Positions 1 through 4,244 of a stretch of DNA of 5,757 bases are shown here, piece after piece. Every line of letters begins with the position of its first letter. Position 1 is the stretch's first letter. The position numbers and the translations under genes are program-made. The notes under the pieces were generated by a model that saw nothing but the letters and a program-made list of their open reading frames with translations, made no database searches and had not been told where the DNA came from. Origin of the DNA: a bacterium (GTDB lineage Bacteria > UBA9089 > CG2-30-40-21); contig JASEHA010000170.1 of the NCBI GenBank assembly GCA_030018795.1, positions 1 through 5,757 of the forward strand, given 5' to 3'.

Positions 1-52
1 ATCCTACAATTATATCATCTCTATGCGACACTGAAGGGTTGACACGACACTA
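1..52 (+). mobile_element. Right-hand end of a MITE-like element, cut by the window edge
   Basis: These 52 bases match 4131-4182 at 46 positions, and the first 28 are identical. The segment ends in GTTGACACGACAC (38-50) followed by TA (51-52). This is the exact reverse complement of the left terminus of the complete copy at 3976-3988. It is therefore the right end of a second copy of the same non-coding element, in the same orientation. The first three bases correspond to the end of the right arm of the element's third internal hairpin. The rest of this copy lies outside the window. No transposase is visible. Confidence 0.65.
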
Positions 53-250
53 TTGCCATTTTCCCCATTCCCCCTTTTTCCTTCCTTACACAAATCTGTC
101 ATAATGAGAATTGCTACTTGAGTATTCACATGGTGCGTCGATTATCCTTTTATTCTCCTATACTGCTCAGAGTGTAAATATTTGTCCCTCACTACATATA
201 GTATGTATCTTCTGTTATGGTAGAACATATGTTACCCCATGATTTATGAC
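53..250. other. Gene-free upstream region
   Basis: I see no supported gene on either strand here. A pyrimidine-rich tract lies at about 57-87. A 10-bp perfect palindrome, AACATATGTT, lies at 224-233, some 50 bp upstream of the mraZ -35 element. It could be an operator, but nothing else supports that. The gene upstream of the cluster is not in the window. Confidence 0.5.
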
Positions 251-251
251 T

Positions 252-311
252 AAAAAAAAATAATAAAGATATAAAAAAATACTTGACAAAAATAGATAAG
301 TGGTGTAATAT
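252..311 (+). promoter_or_regulatory. Sigma70-type promoter of mraZ and the dcw cluster, with A-tract UP-like region
   Basis: A perfect -35 hexamer TTGACA (283-288) is followed by a 17-bp spacer and the -10 hexamer TAATAT (306-311), which matches 4 of 6 consensus positions including the key TA and final T. A-tracts at 252-260 and 273-279 lie where an UP element would contact the RNA polymerase alpha subunit. Transcription would start near 318, giving a leader of about 40 nt before mraZ. The placement and spacing make this the likely main promoter of the cluster. Confidence 0.75.
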
Positions 312-325
312 GGTATCGTTTGGAA
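301..325 (+). promoter_or_regulatory. Putative MraZ operator: three TGG repeats, 10-bp period
   Basis: TGGTG (301-305), TGGTA (311-315) and TGGAA (321-325) are pentamers separated by exactly 5 bp. In E. coli, MraZ binds TGGGN direct repeats spaced by 5 nt upstream of its own gene, and the spacing here is the same although the fourth base differs. The repeats cover the -10 element and the predicted start site, so binding would block initiation and give autorepression. The pattern is seen in the sequence; the function is inferred. Confidence 0.6.
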
Positions 326-357
326 GGATATTGATGGAGAATGGAGGGAAGTAGAGG

Positions 358-807
358 ATGTTTGTTGGCAAGTATTTTCATAATATCGATGAAAAGGGTC
401 GAGTTGTTCTTCCTGCATCCTTTCGAAAGGCGTTAGAGAAGCAAGGGGCAAGCAATGAGATCATTATTACTGGAATGAATCGATGCCTTTCTGCATATAC
501 TCGCCAGGAATGGGAAAAATCTGTGGAAAAGATGAAACAGATAGCTGAGGTTAATCCTGAAGCTGAATATATAATCCGTAGAATGTGTGCCGATGCGGCT
601 GAGTGTGCTATAGATGATCAGGGAAGATTGAATATCCCCTTGAACCTTAAAGAATATGGGGGTTTAAAGAAAGAGGTTGTTACGGTTGGAAGGATGAATA
701 AGCTGGAAATCTGGGATAAGGGATTATGGGAGACTGAGTATCAGAAAATGGTCGAGACATCCCTGTCAGAGAGTGTTAGCCAAAAATTAAGCGGGTTGTG
801 GATTTGA
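358..807 (+). CDS. mraZ: Transcriptional regulator MraZ
   Basis: This 149-residue protein has the full MraZ architecture of two SpoVT/AbrB-like DNA-binding repeats. The first carries DEKGR at residues 11-15 followed by VVLPASFR. The second carries DDQGR at 86-90 followed by LNIPLNLKEYGGL. Length is typical for the family. MraZ proteins form ring-shaped oligomers that bind direct repeats ahead of mraZ and usually repress the dcw cluster. The ATG start is supported by a Shine-Dalgarno GGAGGG (343-348) at 9 nt spacing and by the standard N-terminus MFVGKY. The gene is first in its operon, directly behind a good promoter with MraZ-box-like repeats. Its stop TGA overlaps the rsmH start in a TGATG junction, which suggests translational coupling. 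No anomaly is seen. Confidence 0.96.
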   Translation: MFVGKYFHNIDEKGRVVLPASFRKALEKQGASNEIIITGMNRCLSAYTRQEWEKSVEKMKQIAEVNPEAEYIIRRMCADAAECAIDDQGRLNIPLNLKEYGGLKKEVVTVGRMNKLEIWDKGLWETEYQKMVETSLSESVSQKLSGLWI

Positions 808-1718
808 TGGATTCTATTCATATCCCGGTAATGCTTAATGAGGTCGTTCAATATTTAGTGCCAGAAAGGTTAGAAAAAGACAGGTTTTATGTAGATGCAA
901 CCATTGGCGCTGGCGGACATGCACAAACCTTGTTAAATCTTGGGGCAAGGGTTCTTGGGATAGAACAGGATAACGAAATCCTGAAGCTGACAGATGAGAG
1001 GTTGAAAAAATTTGGCGACAGGCTCATATTGGTTAATGATAATTTCAAGAACCTGTCCCAAATATTGGAACAATATAATATAACTGAGGTTGCAGGTATT
1101 CTTTATGATCTTGGGCTTTCTACCTTTCAGATAGATTCTGAAAGGGGGTTTAGCTTCCAGAGGGATTGTCCATTGGATATGAGGATGGACAGCAGCAGGC
1201 AACCGTTTGCAATTACTGCAAAGAATCTGGTTAATGAGTATTCTGAGCAGAAGCTGTTTGAGATAATCAGGGATTATGGAGAGGAGAGATGGGCAAGGGG
1301 GATTGCCAGATCAATTGTAAGAAATCGCCCACTTGAGACTACCTTTCAATTGGTTGAGGCTATTCGAAGAGGGATACCAAGAGGAGCAAAATACCCTAAG
1401 ATACACTTTGCTACCAGAACATTTCAGGCAATAAGAATAGCGGTTAATGATGAATTAGAGGTATTAGATGCCTCTTTGAGTACAGCTGTTTCAAGATTAG
1501 CAGAAGGAGGAAGGATTGTGGTTATTTCTTTCCATTCACTGGAAGATCGTATCGTAAAATGGGGTTTCCTTCAGGAGGCAAAGGAAGAAAGGTTGAGAAT
1601 TCTAACCAGAAAGCCGATTATCCCTCAAGACTCAGAGATAAGATCAAACCCTGCGTCAAGGAGTGCTAAGATGCGGGTAGCTGAAAGAATATGTCAAGGT
1701 TATCTATCGCCAGAATGA
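807..1718 (+). CDS. rsmH: 16S rRNA (cytosine(1402)-N(4))-methyltransferase RsmH (MraW)
   Basis: RsmH uses S-adenosylmethionine to methylate N4 of C1402 in the 16S rRNA decoding centre, in the cytoplasm. The 303-residue product has the family's landmarks: HIPVMLNEV at the N-terminus, SAM-binding VDATIGAGGH (29-38), DLGLS (101-105), LDMRMD (123-128), the HFATRTFQAIRIAVNDEL block (200-217), ISFHSLEDR (240-248) and the C-terminal NPASRSAKMRVAER (281-294). The usual length is about 310. I chose ATG 807 because it overlaps the mraZ stop (TGATG) and gives the family's normal N-terminus. An in-frame GTG at 798 would add three residues and cannot be excluded. The upstream Shine-Dalgarno is weak, so translation probably relies on coupling to mraZ. 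The stop codon lies in the base of a perfect hairpin. Confidence 0.96.
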   Translation: MDSIHIPVMLNEVVQYLVPERLEKDRFYVDATIGAGGHAQTLLNLGARVLGIEQDNEILKLTDERLKKFGDRLILVNDNFKNLSQILEQYNITEVAGILYDLGLSTFQIDSERGFSFQRDCPLDMRMDSSRQPFAITAKNLVNEYSEQKLFEIIRDYGEERWARGIARSIVRNRPLETTFQLVEAIRRGIPRGAKYPKIHFATRTFQAIRIAVNDELEVLDASLSTAVSRLAEGGRIVVISFHSLEDRIVKWGFLQEAKEERLRILTRKPIIPQDSEIRSNPASRSAKMRVAERICQGYLSPE

Positions 1719-1746
1719 CCGAGAATTTTATCTAACTTCTCGGTCA
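1716..1746 (+). repeat. Perfect 10-bp hairpin starting at the rsmH stop codon
   Basis: TGACCGAGAA (1716-1725) and TTCTCGGTCA (1737-1746) are exact reverse complements with an 11-nt loop. The left arm begins with the TGA stop of rsmH. No T-tract follows, so it is not a typical intrinsic terminator. It could stabilise the 3' end of the mraZ-rsmH message or be the relic of a palindromic repeat. Confidence 0.6.
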
Positions 1747-1752
1747 CTCCGG

Positions 1753-1823
1753 TGCCACGGACTCGCACAGAAAAAATGTAAAACTGGGGGTCCTGTAACT
1801 GGGATTTGTGTGAGTCTGTGGCA
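1753..1823 (+). repeat. 71-bp inverted repeat with 18-bp arms
   Basis: The arms are TGCCACGGACTCGCACAG (1753-1770) and TTGTGTGAGTCTGTGGCA (1806-1823). Fifteen positions pair by Watson-Crick rules. The other three are all G opposite T, so sense-strand RNA would form an uninterrupted 18-bp stem with three G-U wobbles. The 35-nt loop holds two similar segments ending in ACTGGG. No target-site duplication is visible and nothing suggests coding. It may be a small mobile palindrome or an RNA structure; its identity is unknown. Confidence 0.6.
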
Positions 1824-1872
1824 TTTGATAGTAAAGAAAATGGGTGAAGGTGTCGATAAGTAAGTAGGGAAA

Positions 1873-1914
1873 CAGTTAGCTGTCTGGTCTAAAGCTAACT
1901 GCTAATAGCTAAAA
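1873..1914 (+). repeat. 9-bp hairpin fused to three 7-bp tandem repeats
   Basis: CAGTTAGCT (1873-1881) and AGCTAACTG (1893-1901) are perfect inverted repeats around an 11-nt loop. The right arm runs into three contiguous heptads: GCTAACT (1894-1900), GCTAATA (1901-1907) and GCTAAAA (1908-1914). The structure ends just upstream of a run of seven G (1918-1924) ahead of the ftsL reading frame. I do not recognise a named family. Confidence 0.5.
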
Positions 1915-1978
1915 ACAGGGGGGGATTATATTGTATTCTGAAGAAATATCTTCTTTGGGACAGAGGAAGGGTGAAAAA

Positions 1979-2395
1979 ATGTTAGCCTTGCTTGGTAATC
2001 CTAAAAAATCCGTGGTAAAACAAACAGTATTGGGCTACATTTTTTCTGCGGTTGTTGTACTGTTTATTTCTTTTTGGTGTATATGGCAACATATACAGGT
2101 TACATCCATGGGTTATGAGATTGTTAATCTGCAGAAACAAAAAATGGAGTCAGAAAATATTTATACTACTCTGCAAATAAAATGTGCCGGACTGAAATCT
2201 CCACAACGGATTGAGGATATTGCTCAACAAATGGGTTTGAAATTTCCAGACAGGATAGAGGTTGTTTATCTTCCGCAAGTCGTAAATTCATCTGAAAAAA
2301 AGATCAATTCTTTATGGGTATCTATCTGGAAACAAGTGCCTAAACATATTGCCAGGGGTCTGTTTGGTGCAATTGAGGCTGAAGCATCAGAATAA
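1979..2395 (+). CDS. ftsL: FtsL-like cell division protein
   Basis: This 138-residue protein has FtsL organisation. A short positively charged N-terminus is followed by one membrane segment (about residues 17-36) and then a polar heptad-like stretch likely to form a coiled coil (about 40-70). The sequence KSPQRIEDIAQQMGLKFP (73-90) resembles the conserved region after the coiled coil in FtsL. FtsL is a bitopic inner-membrane protein that pairs with FtsB/DivIC and helps activate septal peptidoglycan synthesis. FtsL diverges quickly, so the call rests on topology plus position after rsmH. About 38 residues after the VVYL motif form an extra tail. I chose ATG 1979 for its strong AGGAAGG Shine-Dalgarno (1964-1970, 8 nt spacing). 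A TTG at 1931 behind seven G residues would add 16 residues and is a real alternative. Two tandem stops (TAATAA) end the gene. Confidence 0.8.
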   Translation: MLALLGNPKKSVVKQTVLGYIFSAVVVLFISFWCIWQHIQVTSMGYEIVNLQKQKMESENIYTTLQIKCAGLKSPQRIEDIAQQMGLKFPDRIEVVYLPQVVNSSEKKINSLWVSIWKQVPKHIARGLFGAIEAEASE

Positions 2396-2406
2396 TAACA
2401 ATTGAC

Positions 2407-2468
2407 AGTTGACAGAAATCAGTTGTCATCTCAAGGCAGGTCACTGTGAATTGACCCCTCTGTCAACT
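2407..2468 (+). repeat. Inverted repeat in the ftsL-murE gap
   Basis: AGTTGACAG (2407-2415) and CTGTCAACT (2460-2468) are perfect 9-bp inverted repeats 44 nt apart, filling most of the 87-bp gap. TTGACAG occurs twice in tandem at 2402-2415. The GTTGACA core also occurs in the termini of the MITE-like element at 3974-4182, but with the opposite inward/outward polarity. It may be a decayed small element. The gap holds no gene; ftsI would normally sit here. Confidence 0.45.
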
Positions 2469-2482
2469 AAAATGGGGGGGAA

Positions 2483-3976
2483 ATGCAGATTCAAGACTTG
2501 ATAAGGGTTTTGGATGAAAAGGATATACAGGGCAATCCAGACATACAGAACATCCAGATAAACAATATTGCGGTTGACTCCAGAGATGTTACTGATAGTT
2601 CTTTGTTTATCTGTGTTCAAGGGTTTGTTGCTGATGGACATAACTTTATCAGGCAGGCTGTAGAAAAAGGGGCAAGGGCTGTTCTGATTGATAAAGATGT
2701 GCCTGTTCCACCAGGGGTTGTCTCCATAAAGGTTGCCTCAACCCGCTCAATAATGGGCAGGATAGCCTCTGCTTTTTATGGATTTCCTTCAAAACACATG
2801 AAAATGATTGGGATTACAGGAACCAATGGTAAAACCACGATTACCTATCTTATTGAAGCTATTCTTAATACAACAGGATATAACGCTGCCAGACTTTCTA
2901 CTACTCAATACAGAATTGGAAAAGAAGAGATACATGCTGCCCATACTACCCCGGATTCTATAGAATTACAACAATTATTAAAAAAAGCTGTAGATTCTAA
3001 GTGTACCCATCTTGTTATGGAGGTTTCATCTCATGCCTTAAGCCTTGACCGGATTGATGGCTGTGAGTTTGATACCGCAATATTTACTAATCTGACTGTT
3101 GACCATTTAGATTTTCACCATACTCAAGAAGAGTACCTCAAGGCAAAGATAAAGCTTTTTGCATCACTTGGGGAGGCGAGTGACAAGGGACTTCCCAAAT
3201 TGGCTCTTATTAATACAGATTCGCCGTTTGCTGAAAGGATAATGGAGGCTGTAAATCCAGCATATACCCATGTTCGAGGGTATGGGTGCAACTTAAGTAA
3301 AACAGCTATCTTTGCCTCTGAGATAGAGATAAATAAGGATTACACCACCTTCCTTTATCAGGGGATAAAATTTAAGCTAAATCTGCTGGGAAAATATAAT
3401 GTTTATAATGCCCTGGCTGCCATAGGGGTTGGGATGAGTGAGGGCATAGATCTGGAAAGAATAAGCCAGGCACTTGAGTCTGTTGACAGCATCCCGGGCA
3501 GGTTTGAAAGGGTTGTGTGTGGGCAACCATTTACGATCATTGTTGATTATGCTCATTCACCCGATGCCCTGCAAAATGTCCTTCTAACCTGCAAACAGCT
3601 GTCTCCTAAAAGGATAATTACTGTTTTTGGCTGCGGTGGCGACAGGGATATAACCAAACGCCCTCATATGGGAATGATCTCTGGCGAGTTAAGCGATGAA
3701 ACAATTCTTACCAATGATAACCCAAGGACAGAATCACCTGAAGATATTCTCCGTGAGATAGAAGCAGGAATTAGACAAACTTCTATTGCGTATAGGATCA
3801 TTCCTGATAGAAGAGAGGCTATCTTTTATGCTATTAGTGCTGCTGAGCAAGGCGATCTGGTGCTTATTGCCGGCAAGGGGCATGAGGATTATCAAATAAT
3901 AGGGGATAAAACCATTCACTTTGATGATCGGAAGGTAGTGCGAGAGGCACTGAAGGAAAGTGGCTATGTAGAGTAG
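2483..3976 (+). CDS. murE: UDP-N-acetylmuramoyl-L-alanyl-D-glutamate--2,6-diaminopimelate ligase
   Basis: MurE is the cytoplasmic ATP-dependent ligase that adds the third stem-peptide residue to UDP-MurNAc-L-Ala-D-Glu. The 497-residue product is full length. Visible landmarks: NNIAVDSR (27-34) of the UDP-binding N-domain, P-loop GTNGKTT (113-119), TTPDS (155-159), EVSSHAL (180-186), FTNLTVDHLDFH (201-212), the probable carbamylated lysine K222 in LKAKIKLF, NVYNALAA (306-313), DNPRTE (412-417) and GKGHEDYQ (464-471). DNPR is the motif that selects meso-diaminopimelate over lysine. The ATG follows seven G residues (2474-2480), whose first bases serve as a Shine-Dalgarno at about 5 nt spacing. 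The stop TAG is made of the TA target duplication plus the first base of the adjacent MITE-like element, and the protein is not truncated. Confidence 0.97.
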   Translation: MQIQDLIRVLDEKDIQGNPDIQNIQINNIAVDSRDVTDSSLFICVQGFVADGHNFIRQAVEKGARAVLIDKDVPVPPGVVSIKVASTRSIMGRIASAFYGFPSKHMKMIGITGTNGKTTITYLIEAILNTTGYNAARLSTTQYRIGKEEIHAAHTTPDSIELQQLLKKAVDSKCTHLVMEVSSHALSLDRIDGCEFDTAIFTNLTVDHLDFHHTQEEYLKAKIKLFASLGEASDKGLPKLALINTDSPFAERIMEAVNPAYTHVRGYGCNLSKTAIFASEIEINKDYTTFLYQGIKFKLNLLGKYNVYNALAAIGVGMSEGIDLERISQALESVDSIPGRFERVVCGQPFTIIVDYAHSPDALQNVLLTCKQLSPKRIITVFGCGGDRDITKRPHMGMISGELSDETILTNDNPRTESPEDILREIEAGIRQTSIAYRIIPDRREAIFYAISAAEQGDLVLIAGKGHEDYQIIGDKTIHFDDRKVVREALKESGYVE

Positions 3977-4007
3977 TGTCGTGTCAACTCTCAATTGTCG
4001 GATAGTT

Positions 4008-4013
4008 TATAAT
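4008..4013 (+). promoter_or_regulatory. Consensus -10 hexamer inside the MITE, possible murF promoter
   Basis: TATAAT is a perfect -10 match on the strand of murF. The best -35 at 18-bp spacing is TCAACT (3984-3989), with only 3 of 6 matches, so promoter strength is doubtful. A transcript from here would begin close to the first internal hairpin at 4020 and read into murF. Confidence 0.25.
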
Positions 4014-4019
4014 GTAGCT

Positions 4020-4042
4020 GCAGGGTTTGTCCCTGCCTTTTT
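4020..4042 (+). repeat. MITE hairpin 1, followed by a short T-tract
   Basis: GCAGGG (4020-4025) pairs with CCCTGC (4031-4036) around a 5-nt loop, and CTTTTT (4037-4042) follows. This resembles a weak intrinsic terminator, but the stem is only 6 bp and murF downstream must still be expressed. It is better read as one of the element's structural modules, perhaps with an attenuating effect. Confidence 0.45.
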
Positions 4043-4052
4043 CCAATGCAAA

Positions 4053-4072
4053 AGACGCAACATTTTGCGTTT
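4053..4072 (+). repeat. MITE hairpin 2
   Basis: AGACGCAA (4053-4060) pairs with TTGCGTTT (4065-4072) across a 4-nt loop. The stem is 8 bp and includes one G-U pair in RNA. It lies between hairpins 1 and 3 of the element. Confidence 0.5.
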
Positions 4073-4116
4073 CTACTACATGTATCAAGCGTAATCTGAT
4101 GTATGTAGATGGGATA

Positions 4117-4133
4117 GATGGGTTACACCCATC
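4117..4133 (+). repeat. MITE hairpin 3
   Basis: GATGGG (4117-4122) and CCCATC (4128-4133) are perfect inverted repeats around TTACA. AGATGGG also occurs 9 bp upstream, giving a short direct repeat. The copy at the window start begins within the right arm of this hairpin. Confidence 0.5.
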
Positions 4134-4229
4134 CTACAATTATATCATCTCTATGCGATATTGGAGAGTTGACACGATAGTAGTGCAAACAAGATGCTTG
4201 TGTTACCTATTGCTCAAGCTGGAAGATGC

Positions 4230-4235
4230 GAAGGG
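4230..4235 (+). promoter_or_regulatory. Shine-Dalgarno that decides the murF start
   Basis: GAAGGG lies 9 nt before ATG 4245. The upstream in-frame ATG 4194 has no comparable purine motif, so this site favours the shorter MurF, whose N-terminus also fits the family. Confidence 0.65.
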
Positions 4236-4244
4236 AAAAAGGAT

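Larger units (their letters stand above)
3974..4182 (+). mobile_element. MITE-like non-autonomous element, complete copy, TA target duplication
   Basis: The element spans 3976-4180 (205 bp) between TA dinucleotides at 3974-3975 and 4181-4182. Its terminal inverted repeats are 3976-3994 and 4162-4180, matching at 16 of 19 positions; the outermost 13 are GTGTCGTGTCAAC on the left and GTTGACACGATAG on the right. It encodes no transposase and contains three internal hairpins. A second copy's right end lies at 1-52. TA duplication with short inverted repeats resembles MITEs mobilised by IS630/Tc1-mariner transposases, which is an inference. Removing the element and one TA restores TAG at the murE stop and leaves 61 nt before the preferred murF start. 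The element therefore split a previously tighter murE-murF junction without altering either protein. Confidence 0.75.

Noticed and set aside
215..451. Minus-strand open frame of 78 codons
   Set aside because: It overlaps the mraZ promoter and 5' end, its composition reflects the AT-rich leader, and it resembles no family I know.
933..1202. Minus-strand open frame of 89 codons
   Set aside because: It lies wholly inside rsmH, which is clearly coding on the plus strand.
1753..1823. tRNA or known structured RNA in the rsmH-ftsL gap
   Set aside because: A single long stem with a 35-nt loop; no cloverleaf and no CCA end.
4020..4042. Intrinsic terminator between murE and murF
   Set aside because: The stem is only 6 bp and part of a mobile element; full termination would cut off murF unless it has its own promoter. 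Kept only as a possible attenuator.
4194..4244. 17-residue N-terminal extension of MurF
   Set aside because: ATG 4194 has no good Shine-Dalgarno, whereas ATG 4245 does and gives the typical MurF N-terminus.
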